In this document: piece after piece, positions 48,370 to 55,967 of the stretch | Numbering within the stretch: position 1 is the stretch's first letter | Layout: the number at the start of each line of letters is the position of its first letter | Notes under the pieces: model-generated | The model's database searches: none | What the model was told of the DNA's origin: nothing | The model's input: the letters and a program-made list of their open reading frames with translations, nothing else | NCBI RefSeq assembly: GCF_015477765.1 | Contig: NZ_JADLQQ010000005.1 | Location: forward strand, 124,001 to 188,000 | Length of the DNA stretch: 64,000 bases | DNA from: Nocardia transvalensis | Lineage (GTDB): Bacteria; Actinomycetota; Actinomycetes; Mycobacteriales; Mycobacteriaceae | Direction of reading: 5' to 3' | Program-made: the position numbers and the translations under genes

Positions 48370-50607
48370 ATGATCGAACCGGCCGTGCTCGACACACCGG
48401 ATGTTCGCGAGCCGGCACCTCGGTTGCGCGTCGTCGGACGCTGGGCTGTGCTCATGGCACGCCACCGCCGCATCGTCCTCGGTGTGTGGCTGCTGCTGGT
48501 CGTGGTGTGCGGTGCGACCTATCCCGCCCTGCACGCCCGCCTCGGCGCCCCCGACTACACGGTGCCGGGTTCGGAATCCAGCGAGGTCGATCGCCTTGTC
48601 GCACAACATTTCACGCAATTCGGCGTGGAGCAGGATCTGATCGTCTTCCATTCCGACCGCCACACCGCCGACGCGCCGGAGTTCCGCGCCGCGATCGATC
48701 GGTCGATCGCGGCGGTGCGTGATGTCGCCGGAGTGGCCGGGGCGATCGGGCCGTTCCAGGGCAATGCGCAGGCTCAGATCTCCGCGGACCGGCATACCGC
48801 ATTCGGCCTCGTCGGTGTCGACGGCAGCCTGTCGGAACGGGCCGAGGTCGCTACCCGACTGCAATCGGCCCTCGCCGCCGTCTCCGACGACGACGTGCGT
48901 GTGACGGTCACCGGCTATTCCCCGGTGGAAGCCGATCTGATGCAGACCGAGACCACCGACCTGACCCGCGCCGAGGCCATCGGCCTGCCGGTGGCGGCGC
49001 TGTTCCTCGTCCTGGCCCTCGGCGCCGTCGTGGCGGCCTCGATCCCGATCACGGTGACCGCGGCCGGAGTCGCGGTGGGCGTCGGAGTTCTGTTCGGCCT
49101 CACCACCTTTCTGGCCTTCGACTCGCTGGTGCTGTCGGTCGCGACCATGATCGCCACCGGCACCGCGATCGACTATGCGATGTTCATCGTCAGCCGATTC
49201 AACGAGGAGCTGACCCGCCGCGGTGTGCGCGACCGCCGCGACCGCGGCCGGATCGAGCAGGCGGTCGGTGTCGCACTGGATACGACCGGCCGGACGATTC
49301 TGGCCTCCGGGCTCATCGTCATGATCTCGCTGAGCTCACTGGCCGTCGTCGGAATGCCGATGCTCGACGGTGTCGTCGTCGGCGTCCTCGCGGCGGTCGT
49401 CGCGACCCTCACCGCGGCCTTCACCCTGCTCCCTGCGATGCTGGCGGCGGTGGGGCCCGCGATCAACCGGGGTGCCCTCCCGGCGCGGCTGCGTCCGGCC
49501 GAGGCGCGGTCGGAGACGGCGTCGAGCGCCTGGGCACGCTGGGCGCACACCGTCATGGCGCGGCCCGTCCTCTTCGGTGTGCTCGGCGTCGCGGCGTTGG
49601 CCGCCGCGGCGTTGCCGCTCACCGGTCTGCGGTACGGCATCGATATGGGGCTGGGCTCGCTCGCCGATCGGCCCACCGGGCAGGCCACCCGTCTCGTTCA
49701 GGAGAACTTCGGGCCCGGGCTGCTCGCGCCGATCGAGGTGGTCGCCACCGGCCCCGACGATTCCCCGCTGTCGAGTGCGGCCCGCGCCGAGGCGAGCCGG
49801 TTCGTTACCGGTCTGTCCGAGGATCCGCGCGTCGCGAGGGTCCTTCCGCAACAGGCCGACGGGCGACTCCTGGCCGCGGTCGTGCCCCGGGATTCGTTCG
49901 ACTCCAGTGCCGTTGCCGATCTGACGACCGATATCCGTTCGCGCGCAACGAGTATCGATGCGGCCGAGATTCGAGTGGGCGGTCCGTCGGCGGTTTTCGC
50001 GGATGTGTCCCGGCTGATCACCTCCCGTCTGCCCTGGGTGATCGCCCTGGTGCTGACCGCCTCGCTGATCTTCCTGATCATCACGTTCCGCAGTATCGTG
50101 CTGGCGGTCAAGGCGATCGCGCTCAATCTGCTCGCCACCGGGGCCGCCCTGGGCGCCACGGTCGGGGTCTTCCAATACGGCTTCGGCGAGTCGGTACTGG
50201 GCTTCCACAGCACCGGGTTCCTGCAGGTCTACCTGCCCATGCTGGTATTCGCGGTCCTGTTCGGCCTCTCGATGGACTACGAGGTCTTCCTCATCCGCCG
50301 CATGAAGGAAACCTGGGACCGCACCGGAGACAATGCCGCCGCCGTCGCGGAGGGGTTGCAGCGCACCGCCCGCCCCATCACCGCCGCGGCGGCCATCATG
50401 GTGGCGGTGTTCGCCAGCTTCGTGACCGCGGATGTGCTGGAGCTCAAGCAGATCGGGTTCGCGCTCGCGGTGGCCATCGCCATCGATGCGCTGATCGTGC
50501 GGCTGGTCCTCGTGCCCGCGTTCATGCGGTTGTTCGGCCGCTGGAATTGGTGGCTGCCGCGGATTCCGCGCGCGGTCACCGGAATATCTGCTCGATGGCG
50601 TCGATGA
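48370..50607 (+). CDS. MMPL-family membrane transporter
   Basis: 745 aa RND-type exporter with 12 transmembrane helices in two similar halves, each with a large extracytoplasmic loop (about residues 50-200 and 420-560). The proton-relay Asp-Tyr pairs are visible in TGTAIDYAMFIVSRFNEE and LFGLSMDYEVFLIRRM. Shorter than mycobacterial MmpL3/4, like the actinobacterial lipid, antibiotic and pigment exporters. GGAGG precedes the ATG at 48370. The C terminus overlaps the convergent TetR gene by 32 nt. Likely controlled by the palindromes upstream. Confidence 0.93.
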   Translation: MIEPAVLDTPDVREPAPRLRVVGRWAVLMARHRRIVLGVWLLLVVVCGATYPALHARLGAPDYTVPGSESSEVDRLVAQHFTQFGVEQDLIVFHSDRHTADAPEFRAAIDRSIAAVRDVAGVAGAIGPFQGNAQAQISADRHTAFGLVGVDGSLSERAEVATRLQSALAAVSDDDVRVTVTGYSPVEADLMQTETTDLTRAEAIGLPVAALFLVLALGAVVAASIPITVTAAGVAVGVGVLFGLTTFLAFDSLVLSVATMIATGTAIDYAMFIVSRFNEELTRRGVRDRRDRGRIEQAVGVALDTTGRTILASGLIVMISLSSLAVVGMPMLDGVVVGVLAAVVATLTAAFTLLPAMLAAVGPAINRGALPARLRPAEARSETASSAWARWAHTVMARPVLFGVLGVAALAAAALPLTGLRYGIDMGLGSLADRPTGQATRLVQENFGPGLLAPIEVVATGPDDSPLSSAARAEASRFVTGLSEDPRVARVLPQQADGRLLAAVVPRDSFDSSAVADLTTDIRSRATSIDAAEIRVGGPSAVFADVSRLITSRLPWVIALVLTASLIFLIITFRSIVLAVKAIALNLLATGAALGATVGVFQYGFGESVLGFHSTGFLQVYLPMLVFAVLFGLSMDYEVFLIRRMKETWDRTGDNAAAVAEGLQRTARPITAAAAIMVAVFASFVTADVLELKQIGFALAVAIAIDALIVRLVLVPAFMRLFGRWNWWLPRIPRAVTGISARWRR

Positions 50608-51208
50608 TCGAGCCGACGGCCTCGTAATACACCTCGCGCAACCGACGGGCGAAACCGGTACCGGCCCAATGGTCCAGCGCCGCAGCCCCACCCCAGATCG
50701 CCGTGGCGGCGGCCATCCGCACCTTCAGATCGTTGGGGTCGCGTCCGGAACGGTCGGCGAACAGGATCCGGAACTGGTCCTCCATCTCCCGCATCTGCCG
50801 CATCTGCCCGTCGCGCACCTCGGAAATGGTGTGGATGTACTGCAGGCTCTGCCGCATCCGGCTCTCCGCCTCGCCGGTGACCAGCGCTTCGACCACCGTC
50901 GGCACCAGCGACCGCGCGATTGCGATCAGCTCGGACATCTCCAGCGGCTCGCCCCCGCCCGCGGTGCGCAGCACATCGAGCAGCTTCGGGTCGGCCTCGT
51001 CGTAGAGGACCAGCATCTCCTTGGTCCCGAAGTAGCGGTAGACGGAACTGGGCGAGACCCCGGCCGCGGCCGCCACCCGCTCCACGGTCACCTCGCGGTA
51101 GCCGTGCTCGTCGAACAGATCCAGCGCAACCTGCTGGATGCGGGCCATCGCCTCGAATTTTCGGCGCTCCCACAGGGTGGGGAAGGAGTCGGCGGCGGGT
51201 TCGGACAT
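50576..51208 (-). CDS. TetR-family repressor
   Basis: 210 aa. Helix-turn-helix VTVERVAAAAGVSPSSVYRYF (about residues 40-60) after ALDLFDEHGYRE. Its 3' end overlaps the 3' end of the MMPL gene by 32 nt, so the two transcripts are complementary there. Probable regulator of the transporter through the palindromes at 48280-48351. Confidence 0.92.
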   Translation of the reverse strand: MSEPAADSFPTLWERRKFEAMARIQQVALDLFDEHGYREVTVERVAAAAGVSPSSVYRYFGTKEMLVLYDEADPKLLDVLRTAGGGEPLEMSELIAIARSLVPTVVEALVTGEAESRMRQSLQYIHTISEVRDGQMRQMREMEDQFRILFADRSGRDPNDLKVRMAAATAIWGGAAALDHWAGTGFARRLREVYYEAVGSIIDAIEQIFR

Positions 51209-51244
51209 GTCAGGACGAGAATACCGGGATAACGAGGAAATACG

Positions 51245-51278
51245 GCGAAGGCCCCGGTCCGAGGACCGGGGCCTTCGC
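51245..51278 (-). terminator. rpsA terminator hairpin
   Basis: Perfect 16-bp stem (51245-51260 with 51263-51278, sequence GCGAAGGCCCCGGTCC), 16 nt beyond the rpsA stop. Confidence 0.88.
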
Positions 51279-51293
51279 GCTCAGCTCAGCGGG

Positions 51294-52754
51294 TTACGCG
51301 TTGCCGGAGAGCTTCTCGCGCAGCGCGGCGAGCTGCGCGTCGCTGGCCAGCGAACCACCGGCCGGCTCCGCCTGCGCGGACGACCGCTCGCCGCTCTCGG
51401 AGGAGTAGTTGGACGGGGCGCCGTTCGCGGCCTCGGCGGCGGCGTCGGCGGCCATCTTCTCCATCTGGGCGGTGTGCATCTTGTGGCGACGCTCCGCCTC
51501 GGCGTAGCGGGACTCCCACTCCTCGCGCTGCTTCTCGTAGCCCTCGAGCCATTCGTTGGTCTCGGGGTCGAAGCCCTCGGGGAAGATGTAGTTGCCCTGC
51601 TCGTCGTAGCTGTCGGCCATGCCGTACTTCGACGGGTCGAACTCGGCGTGGTAGTCCTCGTTGGCCTGCTTCAGCGACAGCGAGATCCGGCGACGCTCCA
51701 GGTCGATGTCGATGACCTTGACCATCGCGTCGTCGCCGACCTGCACGACCTGATCCGGCACCTCGACGTGGCGCTCGGCCAGCTCGGAGATGTGCACCAG
51801 GCCCTCGATGCCCTCCTCGACGCGCACGAAGGCACCGAACGGAACCAGCTTGGTGACCTTGCCCGGCACGATCTGGCCGATGGCGTGGGTGCGGGCGAAC
51901 TGACGCCACGGATCTTCCTGGGTCGCCTTGAGCGACAGCGAGACCCGCTCGCGGTCCAGGTCGACGTCGAGAACCTCGACGGTGACCTCCATGCCGACCT
52001 CGACGACCTCGGACGGGTGGTCGATGTGCTTCCAGGACAGCTCGGAGACGTGCACCAGACCGTCGACGCCGCCGAGATCGACGAACGCACCGAAGTTGAC
52101 GATCGAGGACACGACGCCCTTGCGGACCTGGCCCTTCTGCAGCTGGTGCAGGAACTCGCTGCGGACCTCGGACTGGGTCTGCTCGAGCCATGCGCGGCGG
52201 GACAGAACGACGTTGTTGCGGTTCTTGTCCAGCTCGATGATCTTGGCCTCGATCTCCTTGCCGACATACGGCTGCAGATCGCGGACGCGGCGCATCTCCA
52301 CCAGCGACGCGGGGAGGAAGCCACGCAGGCCGATGTCCAGGATCAGACCGCCCTTGACGACCTCGATGACGGTGCCCTTGACGGCCTCGTCCTTCTCCTT
52401 GAGCTCCTCGATCGTGCCCCACGCCCGCTCGTACTGCGCGCGCTTCTTCGACAGGATCAGGCGGCCTTCCTTGTCCTCCTTGGTGAGGACCAGAGCCTCG
52501 ACCTCATCGCCCACGGAAACGACCTCGGCGGGGTCGACATCGTGCTTGATGGAGAGCTCGCGGGAAGGGATGACACCTTCGGTCTTGTAGCCGATGTCGA
52601 GCAGGACCTCGTCCCGATCGACCTTGACGATGGTGCCTTCGACGATGTCTCCGTCGTTGAAGTACTTGATCGTCTTGTCGATGGCGGCGAGGAAATCCTC
52701 GGCGGTGCCGATGTCATTGACGGCAACCTGCGGCGAGGTGGTCGTGGTGGGCAT
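51294..52754 (-). CDS. rpsA: Ribosomal protein bS1
   Basis: 486 aa from the ATG at 52754, where homology with mycobacterial S1 begins (TSPQVAVNDIGTAEDF). An in-frame ATG at 52796 would add 14 residues; neither has an ideal ribosome site. Four S1/OB-fold domains (for example VEGTIVKVDRDEVLLDIGYK, KGVVSSIVNFGAFVDLGGVD, PGKVTKLVPFGAFVRVEEGI) bring mRNA to the 30S subunit. A variable acidic tail ends with the conserved SLASDAQLAALREKL. In mycobacteria this tail has been studied as a proposed pyrazinoic acid target. Confidence 0.97.
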   Translation of the reverse strand: MPTTTTSPQVAVNDIGTAEDFLAAIDKTIKYFNDGDIVEGTIVKVDRDEVLLDIGYKTEGVIPSRELSIKHDVDPAEVVSVGDEVEALVLTKEDKEGRLILSKKRAQYERAWGTIEELKEKDEAVKGTVIEVVKGGLILDIGLRGFLPASLVEMRRVRDLQPYVGKEIEAKIIELDKNRNNVVLSRRAWLEQTQSEVRSEFLHQLQKGQVRKGVVSSIVNFGAFVDLGGVDGLVHVSELSWKHIDHPSEVVEVGMEVTVEVLDVDLDRERVSLSLKATQEDPWRQFARTHAIGQIVPGKVTKLVPFGAFVRVEEGIEGLVHISELAERHVEVPDQVVQVGDDAMVKVIDIDLERRRISLSLKQANEDYHAEFDPSKYGMADSYDEQGNYIFPEGFDPETNEWLEGYEKQREEWESRYAEAERRHKMHTAQMEKMAADAAAEAANGAPSNYSSESGERSSAQAEPAGGSLASDAQLAALREKLSGNA

Positions 52755-53022
52755 ATGTTGGGTTGCTCCGGACGGATTGTGGTCGGTAGTGGACATTGGT
52801 ACTTTCGGTTTTGCCGTGAAATCACAGCCAGGGGACTACGTTGGACATGCACAGCACATCGCTGCTGCATACACAACGCTGCACTCTTGCATGTGGCCTC
52901 ACAGCACGCGCGGCCCCAGTCTCGACATACCCCCGGTATGCAAGTACTGAAGACACTCGCGGGGATCAGCGTACGCGACGCGAGTTGCGGCAAGCAAACA
53001 CGGGTCCCCCTGGGCAAGTAGA

Positions 53023-53028
53023 TACCCT
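53023..53028 (+). promoter_or_regulatory. -10 box of a possibly leaderless gene
   Basis: TACCCT lies 6 nt before the second of two adjacent ATG codons (53035) of the methyltransferase gene, which has no Shine-Dalgarno. This spacing suggests transcription begins at that ATG. No good -35 is visible. Confidence 0.35.
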
Positions 53029-53031
53029 TAC

Positions 53032-53913
53032 ATGATGCCCGAAGATCATCCCGCCGTGTTGGAAGACGATCGCCACGTGCAGGCGAACACCCTGCTCGGC
53101 ACCGCCGGGGTGGCCCGCGCGAAGATCGGTTCGGCGGCCAGTCAGCGGGCGAGCCGGCGGTGGTGGGACGCCGATGCGGAGCAATATCACGACACGCACG
53201 CGGATTTTCTGGGTGTCGACTCCCCGACCGGCGAATTCATCTGGTGTCCGGAGGGCCTGCACGAGGGCGATTGGCACCTGCTCGGCGACATCACCGGCAA
53301 ACGCGTCCTGGAAATCGGCTGCGGCTCGGCCCCCTGCTCGCGTTGGCTGGCAGCACACGGCGCGCATCCGGTCGGCCTGGATCTGTCGAAGGCGATGCTC
53401 GAGCGCGGGACGGCCGCGATGGCACGCGGCGGTCCGCGGGTGCCGCTGGTGCAGGCCGGGGCCGAGGCGCTGCCCTTCGCGGACGAATCGTTCGATCTGG
53501 CCTGCTCGGCCTTCGGCGCGGTGCCCTTCGTCGCCGATTCGGCCCAGGTGATGCGGGAGGTGGCGCGCGTCCTGCGCCCGGGCGGCCGCTGGGTGTTCTC
53601 GGTGAACCACCCCATGCGCTGGGTCTTCCCCGACGACCCGGGCCCGGAGGGGCTGCGTGCCGCCATTTCCTATTTCGACCGCACGCCTTATATCGAGGTC
53701 GACGCCGACGGCCAGCCCACCTACGTCGAGCACCACCGCACCATCGGCGATCGAGTCCGGGAGATCGTCGCCGCCGGGCTCACCCTTCTCGACATCATCG
53801 AGCCGGACTGGCCGGAATGGCTCGACCGCGAATGGGGGCAGTGGAGCCCGCTGCGCGGCGAAATCTTCCCCGGCACGGCGATATTCGTCACCGAGCGGCC
53901 CGCGGCGCGGTAG
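53032..53913 (+). CDS. Class I SAM-dependent methyltransferase
   Basis: 293 aa (or 292 from the next ATG). SAM motif I is RVLEIGCGSAPCSRWLAAHG (about residue 91), then VGLDLSKAMLERG, FDLACSAFGAVPFVADS and VLRPGGRWVFSVNHP. UbiE/Methyltransf_11 class. Divergent from rpsA. It may be a conserved neighbour of rpsA and not part of the peptide cassette that follows 138 nt later, but a role there cannot be excluded. Substrate unknown. Confidence 0.9.
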   Translation: MMPEDHPAVLEDDRHVQANTLLGTAGVARAKIGSAASQRASRRWWDADAEQYHDTHADFLGVDSPTGEFIWCPEGLHEGDWHLLGDITGKRVLEIGCGSAPCSRWLAAHGAHPVGLDLSKAMLERGTAAMARGGPRVPLVQAGAEALPFADESFDLACSAFGAVPFVADSAQVMREVARVLRPGGRWVFSVNHPMRWVFPDDPGPEGLRAAISYFDRTPYIEVDADGQPTYVEHHRTIGDRVREIVAAGLTLLDIIEPDWPEWLDREWGQWSPLRGEIFPGTAIFVTERPAAR

Positions 53914-53962
53914 CACCCGGGCGACATGCGGTGATTCCACCTAGGAATAGATCTTGAAATAG

Positions 53963-53976
53963 GTGACTCCGGTCAC
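53963..53976. promoter_or_regulatory. Small inverted repeat upstream of peptide gene
   Basis: GTGAC-TCCG-GTCAC about 75 nt upstream of the peptide ribosome site, in an AT-richer stretch (53941-54015) that must hold the cassette promoter. Possible operator, weak evidence. Confidence 0.35.
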
Positions 53977-54051
53977 ATCGCCCAACTTTTACCATTGCTT
54001 TACTTTACCCTGTTGCCGCAGGCAGATTCGCTTCGATCGGAGGATCCTCCA

Positions 54052-54186
54052 ATGAACGACCTGATCAAGACCCTGGCCCAGGATGCGAACTGGGAGAAGT
54101 GGGTGGCCGCGAATTCGGCATCCACCGCCAAGGACGGCTGCATTTCCAAGGCGGGTTGCATTTCGAAGGCCGGGTGCATTTCCTAG
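54052..54186 (+). CDS. Candidate RiPP precursor with three KxGCIS repeats
   Basis: 44 aa. The ATG follows GGAGG with an 8-nt spacer. The leader-like first 26 residues are amphipathic (MNDLIKTLAQDANWEKWVAA, then NSASTA). The C terminus is three tandem hexapeptides, KDGCIS-KAGCIS-KAGCIS, ending at the stop. The 18-bp units use different codons for the same residues, so the repetition is under protein-level selection. No signal peptide. It is followed by a hairpin and then two enzyme-like genes. The layout is that of a ribosomally made, modified peptide; Cys and Ser are the likely modified residues. I do not recognise it as a known RiPP class. Confidence 0.75.
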   Translation: MNDLIKTLAQDANWEKWVAANSASTAKDGCISKAGCISKAGCIS

Positions 54187-54197
54187 TCGCAACGCGT

Positions 54198-54226
54198 GAG
54201 CCGGGCCGACCCGCTCGGCCCGGCTC
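54198..54226 (+). terminator. Intercistronic hairpin after the peptide gene
   Basis: Perfect 12-bp stem GAGCCGGGCCGA / TCGGCCCGGCTC (54198-54209 with 54215-54226), loop CCCGC, starting 11 nt after the peptide stop and 15 nt before the next ATG. It can act as a partial terminator or mRNA stabiliser so that precursor is made in excess over the enzymes, as in many RiPP operons. Confidence 0.8.
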
Positions 54227-54241
54227 CGACCGCCCGACATC

Positions 54242-55459
54242 ATGACCGAGACTCCCGATACACGATCGCTCCCCCCTGCATTCGTCGAAGCAACGCGAGA
54301 GATTCCGTTCTACCGGGACAACGCGGCCTCGAATTCGTTTCCGATCATCACGAAGGCCGATCTGGCGGAGTCCTTCCCCGACTCGTTCATGACGCCGCGG
54401 GTGCGCGCCGCCCTGGAGTCGGGTGCGGCACAGTACGTCTGGTCCACCGGCACGAATCATGCCCGGATGCAGCTGATTCGGCCGCCGCTGTTTCTGCTGC
54501 GGACCTACTATGCGGTGTGGCGGGACCATCCCGAGATCGGCGACACCTTCGCCGCGGGTGTCCCCCGTATCTCGGTCACCACCCGATTGGCGACCGACCA
54601 TGTGGCGCGGGTCAACGAGTCCAAGGGCGGGGCGCCCTCCGATATCGCGCGACGCTGGCTCGACGACCGGACCTTCTACGTCAATCAGGAGCTGGATCCC
54701 GCGCTCTGGTCGGCGGCGGCCCTCGATCGGATGCTCGCGGAGATCGAGACCGTGCGCCACGAAAGAGGCGAGGGCCGATACCATCTCGACTGTTCGTCCT
54801 ACCACGCCGCCTACCTGCTGCGCGCGGCCGGTTCCCGTTTCCCGCACCCCGTCAGCGCGATTCACGGATACGAGTTCACGCCCCGCAATGTCCGGCGCTT
54901 CCTCGTCGAACGCCTGGGCTGTCCGGTCGTCGAACTGTTCGGCAGCACCGAGCTGGGATACCTGTACTACGGCGATACGAAGGGCGCATACCATCCGCAC
55001 CTCGGTGATATGGAGGTCGAGCTCCAGCCGATCACCGGCAGTCGCGGCATCCACAAGCTGATCGTCTCGAGTATCCGCAATCCGTATATGCCGCTGCTGC
55101 GGTACAACACCGGCGATTGTGTGCATACGCACGACGGATCGGCCGACCCGAGCCGGATCGCCCGCTTCTGCGGGCGGGAGAAGGAATTGCTCGTCACCGA
55201 TGCCGCCATCACCTCACAGGCGGAACTCGATGACGTCATAGCGGATATCGACCCGCGGATCTTCGTCTACCAGCTGCGGGTCGACGGCACGAGCGCGCAA
55301 CTGGCCTACACCACATTCGACGACGCGCCGCTGGTCGGGGCCGCCACGGCCGAACTGGCCGGAGCCACATCGCATCTGACCGGGCTGCGCACGGCCGTCA
55401 CCCATCGAACTCACATTCCGATCGGCAAGTCCGGCAAATACGCCTGGCTCGTCCGCTGA
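54242..55459 (+). CDS. Adenylate-forming enzyme (PaaK/CapK-like) in peptide cassette
   Basis: 405 aa ANL-superfamily protein of the short phenylacetate-CoA ligase / coenzyme F390 synthetase / CapK type. Core motifs: phosphate loop STGT (residues 68-71), FGSTELGY (233-240), RYNTGD (287-292), hinge GREKELL (311-317) and a C-terminal lysine region IPIGKSGKYAW (393-402). It should activate a carboxylate as an acyl-AMP, then pass it to a thiol, amine or hydroxyl. In this context the substrate could be a carboxyl of the peptide or a small acid attached to its Lys, Cys or Ser. No ribosome site is obvious. Confidence 0.85.
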   Translation: MTETPDTRSLPPAFVEATREIPFYRDNAASNSFPIITKADLAESFPDSFMTPRVRAALESGAAQYVWSTGTNHARMQLIRPPLFLLRTYYAVWRDHPEIGDTFAAGVPRISVTTRLATDHVARVNESKGGAPSDIARRWLDDRTFYVNQELDPALWSAAALDRMLAEIETVRHERGEGRYHLDCSSYHAAYLLRAAGSRFPHPVSAIHGYEFTPRNVRRFLVERLGCPVVELFGSTELGYLYYGDTKGAYHPHLGDMEVELQPITGSRGIHKLIVSSIRNPYMPLLRYNTGDCVHTHDGSADPSRIARFCGREKELLVTDAAITSQAELDDVIADIDPRIFVYQLRVDGTSAQLAYTTFDDAPLVGAATAELAGATSHLTGLRTAVTHRTHIPIGKSGKYAWLVR

Positions 55460-55472
55460 AGGGGACATACGG

Positions 55473-55967
55473 ATGACAGAGCAGGACATCCTCGGAGAGC
55501 TTTACGAAGAGACGGTCCGCCATGTGCGGCAGCACAACGACGTCGACGAGCCGACCGCGCGGATCCAGGTTCGCGAAGCGGTGCGCTACCTGACCCTCGT
55601 CTCTGCTCATCGCGACGAGCTCAGCGGGCTGTTCCTGCCGGTGGAGCAGGCGATCGACGAGGTGTGGCACTACCTCATCCTGCAGACGCGCGAGTACGCC
55701 GACATCTGCGAAAAACGGCTCCCCGGTGGGTATTTCATTCACCACCGTTCGATCTCCTACGACGATTACGGTCATCGGCAACCGTCGCGCGAGACGATGA
55801 TCGAGCAGTCGCTGCGGTGGATTCCGCTGTACTGCAAGCGCTTCGGACAGTTCGACGACGAGGGTGCGCGCTGGTGGACGATGGTCCGCTTCCTGCGCGA
55901 CGAGATGGGCTACGGCCTCGACGCGATCTCGTCGCTACAGCCTGCCGACGCGGACGGCGGCCGCTGA
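55473..55967 (+). CDS. DEVWH-motif protein of the peptide cassette
   Basis: 164 aa, 13 nt after the adenylating enzyme, with AAGGGGA before the ATG. Motif AIDEVWHYLILQTREY (His66) followed by CEKRLPGGYFIHH (His90, His91) matches the core seen in glycine-rich-domain / DUF1399-like proteins (VDxVWHxHxL ... C ... HH). The invariant Asp, His, Cys79 and His residues look like a metal site or active site. No biochemical function is known to me. Its linkage to a Cys-repeat peptide suggests a maturation or chaperone role. The 3' end overlaps the convergent MFS gene by 33 nt. Confidence 0.75.
   Translation: MTEQDILGELYEETVRHVRQHNDVDEPTARIQVREAVRYLTLVSAHRDELSGLFLPVEQAIDEVWHYLILQTREYADICEKRLPGGYFIHHRSISYDDYGHRQPSRETMIEQSLRWIPLYCKRFGQFDDEGARWWTMVRFLRDEMGYGLDAISSLQPADADGGR

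Noticed and set aside
51138..53021. 627-codon open frame opposite rpsA
   Set aside because: Shadow of rpsA; Asp/Leu/Val-rich low-complexity translation of the reverse strand.
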